DNA from: Bacillota bacterium
GTDB lineage: Bacteria > Bacillota > Clostridia > Christensenellales > Pumilibacteraceae
Assembly: GCA_009780135.1 (NCBI GenBank)
Contig: WRAP01000001.1
Span: 124,001 to 188,000, forward strand
Direction: 5' to 3'
DNA: 64,000 bases
Position numbers and translations under genes: made by a program. Under the pieces are notes generated by a model that saw only the letters and a list, made by a program, of their open reading frames with translations, was not told the origin of the DNA and did no database searches. Shown here in pieces: positions 41,785 to 51,473 of the stretch. How positions within the stretch are numbered: the stretch's first letter is position 1; the number at the start of each line of letters is the position of its first letter.

Positions 41785-44700
41785 TTATTCATCGAAGTCG
41801 TCTACGAATTCTGGTTTTGCGTCCTCGTCGTCGATAGAAGGTGAGGCTTCTTCAGTTGTTTCTTTTTTAACAACTACAACTTCTAACTTTGATTTTGGTG
41901 TTACAACTTTTTCGTCTTTATCGTCTACTACAGTTGTTGATGCAAAGTCATCATCGAAACTCTCAAATGCCATATCCTCGTCTATATCGCTTATAAGTCC
42001 GTCTACAGATAGCTTAGCAAGATCGTCGCTGTCGTACTCATTATACGCATCTCTATCGTATCTAGCTTTATGACCTTTTTTAAGAACAGTTCCATCTGCA
42101 AGTACAGCTTTGGCTCGTTTAACTTTAATATTATCTATAGACTTTTTACCAATAACTAGAAGTAATATTATAACTATGGCAACACCAAAGATAATACCTG
42201 GTGCTGTAAGTGCTTCGCAACCGATAGGAGCTGTATCGGGAAGCAACGGATGGTCGTCATCTGGTTGTTGTGCTACACGCTCACCAAACATAACTTCTAA
42301 AACATCCGTAGTATCGCTTCTTAAATCTCTAATTCTTTCTTCGAATTCTACACTAGAAATATTTTCAAACGCTACAAAATTTACATATACTCTACCCATT
42401 GAATATTCACTAGCTAATTCGCCACCAAGTGTAATATTTAGATGGAAGAATTGCGGAGCATCACCTGAATATATATAGAAATGATATAGCTTAAATGCTT
42501 CGTTATCTACAGTGCTATAGCTATCTACTGTATAAGCTGTATCCATAACGGAATGGATTTCTCCTCTTGAGTACATACTGGAAAGCTCTTGTGCTGAATA
42601 ACTAGAAATATTTACCTCTTGTCTTGATTGGCGATATATATATCTAGCCCCAATATTACCAAAATAGAACTCATCGCCGATAGAAACCCCAACCCCAGCT
42701 CCGGTGTCGGTAGGTGAGATGTCTACCTTTAGAGCAATAGATAGACGATAATAACTGTCTGCCTGCAAATTAAACGGTCTGTCAAAAGTAAGCCTAGATG
42801 CCGTAGGAATAGCATGGCGTAACATTAGTACATTATGGCGGTCTAAATTTCCATTCTCGTCTCTAGCGTCAGAATTTCTAAAGCTAGTTGGCACAGCACC
42901 TCTATTTAATGTAGCGTCTTGAACTAAAGTAGAATCAAATATTCCTGAGGTAATGCCTTGCATAGGAGCATGCTGAGGACCAGAAATAGACCAAAGGCGA
43001 GGGAAGCGTATAAAGTTAGTATCAAAAGCATCAAAGGCATTAAAACCAAAATCACGATAAGAGAACACTGCAAAATTAAATTGTTGATTTATTCCAAGGT
43101 TTACATGGATCTTATGCTCTCTTTCTCTAGCTTCAAACTCAGCTAAGGTAACTTCTTCTAAATCTACCGAGTTTATATAAAGATTACCTCTAGATAGTTT
43201 ATTGCGGTTAAATTCTGCTCTTTCGTGAAAACCTAACCAAATTTCTATTGTTAAGTTTCTAGGGGTAGAGTAGCCTTCTATATAAAAATCAAAATTAGCA
43301 AATTGACGACCGGTATTGCTAATGTTTTGAATGCTGGATATAACACCGTTATCGTCTAGTAGCACTAAGCTAGCACCGTAATCGCCAACCGGTACATTGT
43401 CTACCATCATATTAACACGCACTCTTTGAGTAGCAATTTCACTTAGAGTAAACTGGCTAGATGTATAATTAAACGCAGTTGGCACAGAAGACGACATATA
43501 CATAACGCTAGGACTATCAACATTAGGCATTATAGCACCAAAGCCGTATTGTTCCTGGTAAGTGTTAAAATGTTCGTGTGATATAGGCATAATACCTGTA
43601 ATAATATAAGGTACTTCGCCATTGTCATCTACATGATTCATATGGAACGAAATGTCAGTAGAGAAAGGCATGCGATGTACTGTTGCAGGAGTATGGAATG
43701 TCCATTGAGGAACACCAAGAGGAAAGCGATTTTCACCGGCTATTAAATCGGCACTATCATCAAATAAAATAAAGTTACCGTTTGGTATAGCACTAGTATC
43801 TGCACCAGTGTTATCTATATCTACAATACCGCCAATAGAAGCAGGAGAGTGAAGAGCAAATTGCTCTGCTGTAAGCTCTTCGAAAGTAATATTAGCAAAC
43901 ATAGCAGTGCCGCTCGAATGATTATCTATAAAACCAAGCCATAATCCTAAACTAATTTCGTAATCTCTAAAGAAAGAACCTCTTATATAAAAAGTTTGTT
44001 GCATCCAACCGTGTCTGGCATCATTGGCACCGCCACCTCTGCCGGTAGCCACAAAGCGTAGATTAGGTATTCTACTATCGATATTAAAATGCATATTAGG
44101 TCGGCTATGCTCGCCACCAAGCTGAGCCTGCGTATCTTCTACATTAGTTTCTACCGATATAGTTGCACCGGCACCGGCACCTATGTTATTAGTATTAGTC
44201 CAAACGCTTAGGCGGTAATAACTTAACATTGGGATTGTAAATGAGTTAGATACAAAACCGCTTGCAGTATAATGATAATTGGCATCTTCACCTCTTCCAC
44301 GACTGGCATCAAACGAGCTTAAAATAAGGATATTATCGTTTCCACTACCTAGTCCCATAGGAGAGATAGGTTGTTCTTCTAGGTTATATGCGTTGGTATT
44401 TGGATTAAATGGAAGAGCAGTATTATAAACAAAAGGTCTAACAATATCGCCAACGCTAACATCAGCTGTATCTGGAGCAGATCTAAAAGTCCAATCCACA
44501 GGAACACCCGATGGGTCAGTATTTTGGAAGCTTAAATTTATACCGGGGTCTGTTTGCACTAAAGATAAATCTACAAATTGAATGTGTTCTGTATTGCTAG
44601 GGTGATAAATGGGAGAATCGCTAAAATCAATTCCGTTTCCGTAGCCTAAATCACGCATAACAGAGTGCCACATAGTAGGGGAGATTTCATATGCCTCGAT

Positions 44701-45558
44701 ATTATCAAAAAACGCATAACCGCTAGTTTGGTGTGCTTCTAGCGTCATTTCTCCGCCACGAGCCCTAGGAATATCAAATCCACTATAAAAGTCGCCAACA
44801 GTTAATGTTAAATGAACCGTTTCAGAAGCTAAAGCCGAAGTCGCAATAAAGAAAGTAAAACGCTCCCAGCCGAAAAACTCGTGATTATCACGGTAATTAT
44901 GAATTTCTTGTGCAGTATTTACACCAGCGGGAAGAGTTCTAATATCAGTAAAGGCAATGCTGTGGTCTTCAATACCGTTTATACGAATAGCCGCACCATA
45001 AATATTATTAAATTGACCGGTTTGTACCCAAGCAGAAATTCTAAAAAAGCTGTTTTGAGTAAGCGTTAAAGCAGAAGAATTATAACCTACAATAGTGGCT
45101 TCAGTTTCTTCAGTAGTGTTAATCATTAAAAAACGATTTTCGCCGTCTGCCATAGCAACGCGGTGGCTAGGCAGCGGACGAGGAGAACGACCCGCAAATT
45201 CTGCGTAATCAGTTAGTCTAAATTCTTCTTGAATGTCCTCGCTAGCGTTATATTCGTTTAGGTCAAACACACCCGAGATAGTTGCACCCCTATTTATATT
45301 AGGGAATACAGTTTGCGTCCAGCCAGTAGGTGCGCCTGGTGCTTCGCCAGAGCTACTAGCAAAGCGTGGATTTTCTAGCCCTAGGTTTCTAGGGGCAAAA
45401 TCTACAAAGCCTACAACTTCATCTGAAGCAAAAGCAAAATTAGTGCTAAGCATATCGGCAATAAACGGCATAAATGTAAATGACGAAATCGCAAAAGCAA
45501 TAGCAATAAGCCATACGGCAATTTTTGTTAATGGTTTAGTTTTTTTTGTGTTGTTCAT
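41785..45558 (-). CDS. 1257-aa membrane-anchored surface protein with acidic cytoplasmic tail
   Basis: The product has an N-terminal signal/anchor helix (about 12-42), a large all-beta ectodomain, one membrane helix near 1085-1105 (APGIIFGVAIVIILLLVIG) and a cytoplasmic tail of about 150 residues that is strongly charged and acidic (runs of Asp/Glu). The ectodomain contains several carbohydrate-binding-like jelly-roll units, recognisable by SFFRISAWVQT (near 171), SYYRLSVWTNT (near 441), a partial copy in the middle and SYYRLSIALKV (near 936). Ectodomain lysines number only about four, while the tail has more than twenty. AAGGA lies 11 nt before the ATG. It is probably a carbohydrate-binding or cell-surface scaffold protein; no enzyme motif is seen. 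Confidence 0.8.
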   Translation of the reverse strand: MNNTKKTKPLTKIAVWLIAIAFAISSFTFMPFIADMLSTNFAFASDEVVGFVDFAPRNLGLENPRFASSSGEAPGAPTGWTQTVFPNINRGATISGVFDLNEYNASEDIQEEFRLTDYAEFAGRSPRPLPSHRVAMADGENRFLMINTTEETEATIVGYNSSALTLTQNSFFRISAWVQTGQFNNIYGAAIRINGIEDHSIAFTDIRTLPAGVNTAQEIHNYRDNHEFFGWERFTFFIATSALASETVHLTLTVGDFYSGFDIPRARGGEMTLEAHQTSGYAFFDNIEAYEISPTMWHSVMRDLGYGNGIDFSDSPIYHPSNTEHIQFVDLSLVQTDPGINLSFQNTDPSGVPVDWTFRSAPDTADVSVGDIVRPFVYNTALPFNPNTNAYNLEEQPISPMGLGSGNDNILILSSFDASRGRGEDANYHYTASGFVSNSFTIPMLSYYRLSVWTNTNNIGAGAGATISVETNVEDTQAQLGGEHSRPNMHFNIDSRIPNLRFVATGRGGGANDARHGWMQQTFYIRGSFFRDYEISLGLWLGFIDNHSSGTAMFANITFEELTAEQFALHSPASIGGIVDIDNTGADTSAIPNGNFILFDDSADLIAGENRFPLGVPQWTFHTPATVHRMPFSTDISFHMNHVDDNGEVPYIITGIMPISHEHFNTYQEQYGFGAIMPNVDSPSVMYMSSSVPTAFNYTSSQFTLSEIATQRVRVNMMVDNVPVGDYGASLVLLDDNGVISSIQNISNTGRQFANFDFYIEGYSTPRNLTIEIWLGFHERAEFNRNKLSRGNLYINSVDLEEVTLAEFEAREREHKIHVNLGINQQFNFAVFSYRDFGFNAFDAFDTNFIRFPRLWSISGPQHAPMQGITSGIFDSTLVQDATLNRGAVPTSFRNSDARDENGNLDRHNVLMLRHAIPTASRLTFDRPFNLQADSYYRLSIALKVDISPTDTGAGVGVSIGDEFYFGNIGARYIYRQSRQEVNISSYSAQELSSMYSRGEIHSVMDTAYTVDSYSTVDNEAFKLYHFYIYSGDAPQFFHLNITLGGELASEYSMGRVYVNFVAFENISSVEFEERIRDLRSDTTDVLEVMFGERVAQQPDDDHPLLPDTAPIGCEALTAPGIIFGVAIVIILLLVIGKKSIDNIKVKRAKAVLADGTVLKKGHKARYDRDAYNEYDSDDLAKLSVDGLISDIDEDMAFESFDDDFASTTVVDDKDEKVVTPKSKLEVVVVKKETTEEASPSIDDEDAKPEFVDDFDE

Positions 45559-45639
45559 TGAAAATTATTCCTTCAGTATCTCTCTTAAGTTTGTCTATAT
45601 CTTTATTGTAGTTAGTATTTATATATACAGATAATTTAT

Positions 45640-45737
45640 TTAATATTTAATATTTAATATTTAATAATTGCCGATTTATTTTATTTCTGAAAATAAATCA
45701 TTTGTTATTAAATATTTATTATTCAATATTCAATAGG
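45640..45737. repeat. Heptad inverted element 7 (word TTAATAT), divergent region
   Basis: The left arm 45640-45670 is TTAATAT repeated three times, then TTAATAA. The core GATTTATTTTATTT faces AAAATAAATC (45672-45699). The right arm 45705-45737 has a 7-nt period of ATTATTA/ATATTCA words. It lies between the divergent 1257-aa protein and TSUP genes. Confidence 0.75.
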
Positions 45738-45815
45738 ATTGCAATGCCATTTAAAATGTAAAAGCACATAGTCGTATAGGCACACACCTTACAATTATAT
45801 AGTATTGTCGTAGCA

Positions 45816-46286
45816 ATGGCAAACAGTTTTTTTAATTATTTCAATTATTTTACACATTTCGCCTATCCAAAATTATTTTGTGCAAAAATAGCAAATACTA
45901 TTTTTGTGAAAGAAAAAATAAAAGGCAAAAAAGCAAAGAGTTTTTTATTTGGAGCGATAGGCGGTAGCGGAGTTGGCTTTATAAACGGTTTTTTCGGCGG
46001 TGGCGGAGGAATGCTTGCCGTACCACTACTTAATAAAGGTCTAAAAGAAGAAGTCAAAGTCAGCCACGCTACAGCAATTTTAGTAATTTTGCCTATCACT
46101 ATAGTAAGTTCTATATTTTATGGGTTAAACGGCCATTTTAATCTACAACAAACCTTATTTGTAGGTGGCGGAGTTTTAGTTGGCGGAATAATAGGGGCAT
46201 TGCTTTTAAAAAAGCTACCAGCAAAAATAGTAGGTTTTGTTTTTGCAATACTGATGATAACAGCAGGAGTGAGGATGGTAGTATAG
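45816..46286 (+). CDS. TSUP (TauE/SafE) permease, N-terminal-type half protein
   Basis: A 156-residue membrane protein. After a hydrophilic basic stretch (about 30-42) come three to four helices with the TSUP half-motif GFINGFFGGGGGMLAVPLL near 53-70, HATAILVILP near 90 and a glycine-rich GGGVLVGGIIGALL. Full TSUP exporters of sulfite, taurine or other organic anions have two such halves; the second is the next gene. The start is uncertain: ATG 45816 has no ribosome site and GTG 45908 would remove 31 aromatic residues of low-complexity N-terminus. Its stop is followed by heptad element 3. Confidence 0.75.
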   Translation: MANSFFNYFNYFTHFAYPKLFCAKIANTIFVKEKIKGKKAKSFLFGAIGGSGVGFINGFFGGGGGMLAVPLLNKGLKEEVKVSHATAILVILPITIVSSIFYGLNGHFNLQQTLFVGGGVLVGGIIGALLLKKLPAKIVGFVFAILMITAGVRMVV

Positions 46287-46422
46287 TTTATAGTGCATAG
46301 GGCTTAGTGTATAGTGAAGGGCTTATTTTAGTAAAGGATAATTTGAGTTAAATCAAATTCTGTAATTAGAAAATAAGTCAACCGCTATACACTACGCACT
46401 ATGCACTAAGCACTATGCACTA
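46284..46422. repeat. Heptad inverted element 3 (word TAGTGCA), between TSUP halves
   Basis: The left arm (46290-46316) has TAGTGCA/TAGGGCT/TAGTGTA words. The right arm (46385-46422) has TATACAC/TACGCAC/TATGCAC/TAAGCAC/TATGCAC words, an exact 7-nt period. The cores are GGGCTTATTT (46319-46328) and AAATAAGTCAAC (46371-46382). The TSUP1 stop codon adjoins the left arm, and TSUP2 starts 7 nt after the right arm. Confidence 0.88.
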
Positions 46423-46429
46423 AAAAACT

Positions 46430-46861
46430 ATGAACTACATTTTATTCATCGTAATAGGTTTAGCCGGAGGCATACTCGGCGGTCTTGGTATGGGTGGCGG
46501 AACACTACTTATTCCACTGCTTGTTACATTCGTTGGAGTATCTCAGCACGGAGCACAAATGATAAATTTAGTTGCATTTATCCCAATGGCGATAGTGGCA
46601 CTAATTATCCATTTCAAAAACGGGCTAGTAAAGCCAAAATATATTCTAATAATTTCGCTTCCTGCCATAATATTTGCGATAGGAGCGTCTTTCTTAGCAT
46701 TTAATACACATCCCGAAAACCTAAAACGCTATTTCGGTATATTTTTAATAGTGCTAGGAGTGTATCAGTTAATAAGTCTAATAATAAAATCAATAATAAA
46801 CCCAAGTTCTCCAATCTTTAAAATCAAACCATTTTCAAAAAGCGATTTGAAAAAGACATAA
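46430..46861 (+). CDS. TSUP (TauE/SafE) permease, second half protein
   Basis: A 143-residue membrane protein with four helices and the TSUP motif GLAGGILGGLGMGGGTLLIPLL near 9-30, then NLVAFIPMAIVALIIHFKNG. It is paralogous to the preceding half, and the two presumably pair to make one transporter of eight helices. There is no ribosome site; the ATG comes 7 nt after heptad element 3. The -35 box of pcrA lies in its last codons. Confidence 0.78.
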   Translation: MNYILFIVIGLAGGILGGLGMGGGTLLIPLLVTFVGVSQHGAQMINLVAFIPMAIVALIIHFKNGLVKPKYILIISLPAIIFAIGASFLAFNTHPENLKRYFGIFLIVLGVYQLISLIIKSIINPSSPIFKIKPFSKSDLKKT

Positions 46862-46875
46862 ACTTGTGCTATTAT
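46847..46875 (+). promoter_or_regulatory. Leaderless-type promoter of pcrA
   Basis: TTGAAA (46847-46852, inside TSUP2), a 17-bp spacer and TGC-extended TATTAT (46870-46875) end 7 nt before GTG 46883. Confidence 0.6.
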
Positions 46876-46882
46876 TATAGTT

Positions 46883-49195
46883 GTGGATATAATTGCGTCA
46901 GAAACAAATTCAAAAATAGATTTATCGTTGCTTAATGATAGCCAGCTTGCTCCTGTGTTAGATACAGAAGGTGCACTTTTGGTTACGGCTGGGGCAGGTA
47001 GCGGTAAAACAAGGCTACTTACTTATCGTATAGCGCATTTAATTGTAGATAAAGGAGTTAATCCCTATAACATACTTGCAATCACTTTTACTAACAAAGC
47101 GGGGCGAGAAATGCAAGACAGATTGCTTGCTATGTCTGATATAGTAGGCGAATTTTATAATTTTAGCGATGTTTGGATGTCAACTTTTCACTCTATGTGT
47201 GTGTCAATGCTTAGAAGATTTGGTACGAATGTCGGCATAGAGAAAAATTTTTCGATTTATACCGAAAAAGAAAAGGAGGCACTTATAAAGAAAATCCTTA
47301 AAGAAAGTGATATAGATGCGGACGAATGTAAGAATATTTGTGCTGAGATTTCAAACGCTAAAAACAAGGGGGTAATGTTTGATGAGTATGTTAGTAATCA
47401 AAAAAAATATAGTGCAAAAACGGACGATGTAGCAGAAGTTTACGAAAGGTACGAAAAAGAAAAGGATATAGCTAACGCATTAGATTTTGACGACTTATTG
47501 CTAAAAACACTTAGAATGTTGCAAGATTGCGAATTGGCAAGAGAGCATTATCAAGATCGCTTTAAATACATACACATAGACGAATTTCAAGATACTAATA
47601 CGGTGCAGTATTTGCTTGTAAAAACTTTAGCGAGTAAGCACAAAAATATTATGGTAGTAGGTGATGAGGATCAGGGTATTTATAGTTGGCGAGGTGCTAG
47701 TATATCCAATATGCACGACTTTTTGCACGATTTTACAGTAAAACGCTATAAATTAGAGCAAAATTACCGATCTACTAAAAAGATATTGGCGTTAGCTAAT
47801 AAGGTTATTAAAAACAATGTAGAGCGGTTAGAGAAGAATCTTTGGACAAAAAATGACGATGGGGAAGAACCTGTTTTTTATGTGGCACACGATGATAGTG
47901 TGGAAGCGGAGTATGTAATTAAAAAGATATTAGAAATAAAAAAAGAAAGGCCACTTTATAATTATTCAGATTTTGCGATATTGCTTAGAATAAACGCTTT
48001 AACCCGTAGTTTTGAAGAGAAATGTATTCAGTACGGAATAAAATATAAGGTTACAGGCGGATTTAAGTTTTACGATAGAAAAGAAATCAAAGATATTCTA
48101 GCTTACTTGCGTCTTACGGCAAACCCAAGTGATACCGAAGCGATTTTGTGGGTTATCAACTTTCCAAAACGAGGAATTGGTGAAACTGCAGTGCTGCAAT
48201 TATTAAATTATAGCAAAATTTCCGGCAAAAATCTATTTGAAACGCTTATTATGTCTGACATAACAGGTGAATTGCCTCCAACTCTCGTTAAAAAAGTGCA
48301 ACCTTTTGCCACAATTCTTAATTTATTACAAAATGCTTCTAAAGAATTAACTGTAGACAAATTTACTCGGTATTTAATTAAGCTAATCGATCTAAAAGCT
48401 GTTTTTGAGGCTGAAACAACCGAGAATGAAAGTCGTAAAGAAAACATTAAAGAACTTATAAATTCTATGGAATTGTATGTAAAGCAAAAGCCTGAGGCTA
48501 CGCTAGGGGAGTTTTTGCAAAATGTTTCGCTTTATACCGATGCTGACGAAGAAATAGAAAACATTAACGATTGCATTCAAATTGCTACGGTACATAGTGC
48601 TAAAGGGTTAGAATTTAAGTGTGTGTTTATAGTTGGGTTAGAAGAAAATATTTTTCCGATTTCTCGTGCCAAAGACAATAAATCCGAGTTAGAAGAAGAA
48701 AGGCGACTAATGTATGTTGCTATAACTAGAGCAGAGGAGCGTTTGTATTTAACTTATGCTCAAAGCAGATTTTTACATGGCGAGCGTCGTTATAGTTTAC
48801 CAAGTCGATTTTTAGCTGAGTTAGACTTTAAACCACCAAAAGTAGCTATGCCAGAAGAAAAGGGTTTTGGAGGATGGAGTAAAAACAATACATCATATAA
48901 TAACTATTATAATTCTGCAATAAAACAACATCAGTTTTCACAAACAACAAATACTCTATCACACATAACAAGCAAATCCACTACGCAATTCAAGCATTTG
49001 CCAACAAAAAATACCACAGTAGACCTATCAGACTTCGCGGTTGGTAAAGTCGTGAAACACAACCGTTTTGGACTAGGTACGATAATGTCAATTTCAGGCG
49101 AACCATCTAACTGCTACGCTGAAATCGAATTTGAATTTGCCGGCAAACTAAATCTATCTCTAAACTATGCTCCGTTAGAGATAGTGGAAGACTAA
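46883..49195 (+). CDS. pcrA: ATP-dependent DNA helicase PcrA/UvrD
   Basis: A 770-residue superfamily-1 helicase. The Q-motif SQLAPV near 20 precedes Walker A GAGSGKT at 37-43. ITFTNKAGREM, Walker B IHIDEFQDTN near 231, GDEDQGIYSWRGA, QNYRST and VHSAKGLEFKCVF with MYVAITRAEERL complete the motif set. The C-terminal Tudor-like PcrA domain, VGKVVKHNRFGLGTI, binds RNA polymerase in relatives. The start is GTG 46883; a TG-extended promoter ends 7 nt upstream and there is no ribosome site, so the transcript is probably leaderless. Confidence 0.95.
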   Translation: MDIIASETNSKIDLSLLNDSQLAPVLDTEGALLVTAGAGSGKTRLLTYRIAHLIVDKGVNPYNILAITFTNKAGREMQDRLLAMSDIVGEFYNFSDVWMSTFHSMCVSMLRRFGTNVGIEKNFSIYTEKEKEALIKKILKESDIDADECKNICAEISNAKNKGVMFDEYVSNQKKYSAKTDDVAEVYERYEKEKDIANALDFDDLLLKTLRMLQDCELAREHYQDRFKYIHIDEFQDTNTVQYLLVKTLASKHKNIMVVGDEDQGIYSWRGASISNMHDFLHDFTVKRYKLEQNYRSTKKILALANKVIKNNVERLEKNLWTKNDDGEEPVFYVAHDDSVEAEYVIKKILEIKKERPLYNYSDFAILLRINALTRSFEEKCIQYGIKYKVTGGFKFYDRKEIKDILAYLRLTANPSDTEAILWVINFPKRGIGETAVLQLLNYSKISGKNLFETLIMSDITGELPPTLVKKVQPFATILNLLQNASKELTVDKFTRYLIKLIDLKAVFEAETTENESRKENIKELINSMELYVKQKPEATLGEFLQNVSLYTDADEEIENINDCIQIATVHSAKGLEFKCVFIVGLEENIFPISRAKDNKSELEEERRLMYVAITRAEERLYLTYAQSRFLHGERRYSLPSRFLAELDFKPPKVAMPEEKGFGGWSKNNTSYNNYYNSAIKQHQFSQTTNTLSHITSKSTTQFKHLPTKNTTVDLSDFAVGKVVKHNRFGLGTIMSISGEPSNCYAEIEFEFAGKLNLSLNYAPLEIVED

Positions 49196-49214
49196 ATCAA
49201 ATCTATGTAAGAGG

Positions 49215-49242
49215 TTGACCTTTGTAAAAAATATGATATAAT
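49215..49242 (+). promoter_or_regulatory. Leaderless-type promoter of ispE
   Basis: TTGACC (49215-49220), a 16-bp spacer and TGA-extended TATAAT (49237-49242) end 6 nt before ATG 49249. Confidence 0.7.
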
Positions 49243-49248
49243 TATATT

Positions 49249-50130
49249 ATGAAATCCTTAGAGATAAATTCTAATGCTAAAATAAATTTGTCGCTTAATA
49301 TTACGGGTGTAAGAGAAACTCTTCACACCTTAGATATGGTAATAGTGTCTGTTGATTTGGCGGATATTGTTGTTATTAAAAAACGAGAAGATAAAAAAGT
49401 AAAGGTTAGTTATTTAATAAATGATAATAAAGCTGTTAGTTGTTTTGATAATTGTTCTGTTACAAATGCAATAAATGTTTTTAAAAATAAAATTGGTTTT
49501 GGTGGAGTTGAGATTGATGTAATAAAACGGATTCCCATAGCGGCAGGTCTTGGAGGTAGCGGTGTAGATGCGGCAGGAGTTTTAAGAGGGTTGGCTCAAA
49601 TGAACGGCATCGCTGTGAACAATAAAGAACTAATTGAAATTGCGATGGCGATAGGTAGCGATGTGCCTTATTTATTACGAGGTGGCTTAGCAAGAGTTAG
49701 AGGAGTTGGTAATGAGATAGAGTATTTTGATAAAGGCAGCCATAAAACGGGTTTTAATATTGTTATAGCTAAAGGTAAAGGCGGAGTTTTAAGTAAAGAC
49801 GCATATAGGGTTTTTGATGAGATTTATATTGATAAAAAATTTGAGCCTAGTGATAATGATGGTCTTTTGGAGAATTTGAAAAGTGGTGTAAACAGTTTTA
49901 GGGCATTCGATTTTATGGATAATGCTTTAACTAAAGCAAGCATTAAAATTAATTATGAAGTTGCAAATACATTGTTAGAATTACATAATGTAGGGGCGAT
50001 TAAAACAATTATGACAGGAAGCGGTTCTGGGTGTGTAGGTTTTTTTTGTAGTTACAAAAAAGCATTGCAAGCAGCAAAGGAGTTGAAAGATAAAGGTTTT
50101 TTTGCGTATGTTTCTAAAACGATTGCATGA
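49249..50130 (+). CDS. ispE: 4-diphosphocytidyl-2-C-methyl-D-erythritol kinase
   Basis: A 293-residue GHMP kinase. NAKINLSLNITG near 8-19 is the substrate-binding segment, IPIAAGLGGSGVDAAGVLRG near 90-109 the phosphate loop, and MTGSGSGCVGFF near 256 the third GHMP motif. It phosphorylates CDP-ME in the MEP isoprenoid pathway, so the organism makes isoprenoids by the non-mevalonate route. It is preceded by a clear leaderless-type promoter and stands alone. Confidence 0.92.
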   Translation: MKSLEINSNAKINLSLNITGVRETLHTLDMVIVSVDLADIVVIKKREDKKVKVSYLINDNKAVSCFDNCSVTNAINVFKNKIGFGGVEIDVIKRIPIAAGLGGSGVDAAGVLRGLAQMNGIAVNNKELIEIAMAIGSDVPYLLRGGLARVRGVGNEIEYFDKGSHKTGFNIVIAKGKGGVLSKDAYRVFDEIYIDKKFEPSDNDGLLENLKSGVNSFRAFDFMDNALTKASIKINYEVANTLLELHNVGAIKTIMTGSGSGCVGFFCSYKKALQAAKELKDKGFFAYVSKTIA

Positions 50131-50241
50131 CTAGTTTTAGTGTGATAAAATAGAAAAAGTGCTTCTCAGTAGCAGAGGTATTTTTATTTAAGGAAAGATA
50201 GATGAAAACGACGACTTTACGATAGGTTTTCATAGTAAGAA

Positions 50242-51468
50242 ATGAAATTTTTAGATTTGCCGTTAGATAAACGGATTATACAAGCGATAGACGAATTAGG
50301 GTATACTACTCCTACACCGATACAAATTCAAGCGATACCGCCGGCATTAGAGGGGCGAGATATTTTAGGTACAGCTCAAACGGGCACTGGCAAAACCTGT
50401 GCTTTTGCTGTGCCGATTTTGCATAGATTAGAGAACAATGTACAAATCTCTATTCACAATGCACAATTAAAGGGTAAGAGTAATAAGCGACCGCTTAGGG
50501 CTTTGATTTTAACTCCGACTAGAGAGCTTGCGATTCAGATTGACGAATCATTTGAAAAGTACGGCAGATTTATGCCGCTTAAAACAGGACTTGTTATGGG
50601 GGGAGTTAGCGCTGTTAATCAAATAAAAAGTATGACTGGCGGAGTTGATATTTTAACAGCAACTCCCGGGCGGTTTATAGATTTAGTTTGGCAGGGTCAT
50701 ATCGACCCGACTACTGTCGAGATTTTTGTACTTGACGAAGCTGACAGAATGTTGGATATGGGTTTTTTGCCCGATGTAAAAAGAGTTGTAGAATTTTTGC
50801 CAAAAGTTCGTCAAACGCTATTCTTTTCAGCCACTATGCCTCCTGAGGTTAAAAAGCTAACTGATACGCTTTTGATAAATCCTGTGCGTGTGGCGGTTGC
50901 TCCTGTATCGGCTACAGCAGATAGAATAGAGCAATGGGTTATGATGACGGATAAGGTAAATAAAATCGAACTTCTTGCTTGGGCATTAAAGCAAATTCCG
51001 CCTAGAAGTAGTACATTAGTGTTTACAAGAACTAAGCATGGTGCGGATAAGTTGTGTCGTAAGCTAACTCTAGCGGGCATTAGGTGTAGAGCAATTCATG
51101 GCGATAAATCGCAAGGAGCAAGGCAGGACGCTTTAGATTGCTTTAAGCAAGGTAAGGTGGGTGTGCTTGTAGCTACTGATATTGCAGCGAGAGGGATAGA
51201 TATAGACGGTATTGCGTATGTATTTAATTTTGAATTGCCTAACGAGCCAGAGACTTATGTTCATAGAATCGGTCGTACGGGAAGAGCAGGCAGAGAGGGC
51301 GTAGCGGTATCGCTTTGCGACATAGACGAAACGAAATATTTAGCCGATATAGAAAAACTAATCGGCAAAAAAGTCCCAGTAGAGCAAAATCACCCGTACA
51401 CTATGAAAAACTTTGAGCCAACCAAAAAAGAAGCCAAAAAAGCCCGCCCGCCTAGAAGAAGGAAGTAA
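50242..51468 (+). CDS. DEAD-box ATP-dependent RNA helicase (RhlE/CshA-like)
   Basis: A 408-residue helicase core. The Q motif (YTTPTPIQIQAIP) is followed by AQTGTGKT (motif I) near 45, PTRELAIQ (Ia), TPGRFIDL (Ib), VLDEADRMLDMGF (II), SATMP (III), VFTRTKHGADKL (IV), ATDIAARGIDI (V) and HRIGRTGRAGR (VI). The tail is short and basic (ARPPRRRK). It probably unwinds RNA during ribosome assembly or mRNA decay. No ribosome site is seen. It is followed 5 nt later by an unrelated small membrane-anchored protein. Confidence 0.92.
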   Translation: MKFLDLPLDKRIIQAIDELGYTTPTPIQIQAIPPALEGRDILGTAQTGTGKTCAFAVPILHRLENNVQISIHNAQLKGKSNKRPLRALILTPTRELAIQIDESFEKYGRFMPLKTGLVMGGVSAVNQIKSMTGGVDILTATPGRFIDLVWQGHIDPTTVEIFVLDEADRMLDMGFLPDVKRVVEFLPKVRQTLFFSATMPPEVKKLTDTLLINPVRVAVAPVSATADRIEQWVMMTDKVNKIELLAWALKQIPPRSSTLVFTRTKHGADKLCRKLTLAGIRCRAIHGDKSQGARQDALDCFKQGKVGVLVATDIAARGIDIDGIAYVFNFELPNEPETYVHRIGRTGRAGREGVAVSLCDIDETKYLADIEKLIGKKVPVEQNHPYTMKNFEPTKKEAKKARPPRRRK

Positions 51469-51473
51469 GTAAA

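Noticed and set aside
49985-49999. AATGTAGGGGCGAT inside ispE, an exact 14-nt match to the GTAGGGGCGA hairpin
   Set aside because: It encodes conserved GHMP-kinase residues next to the MTGSGSG motif, in frame, and no complementary arm follows, so I treat it as coincidence.
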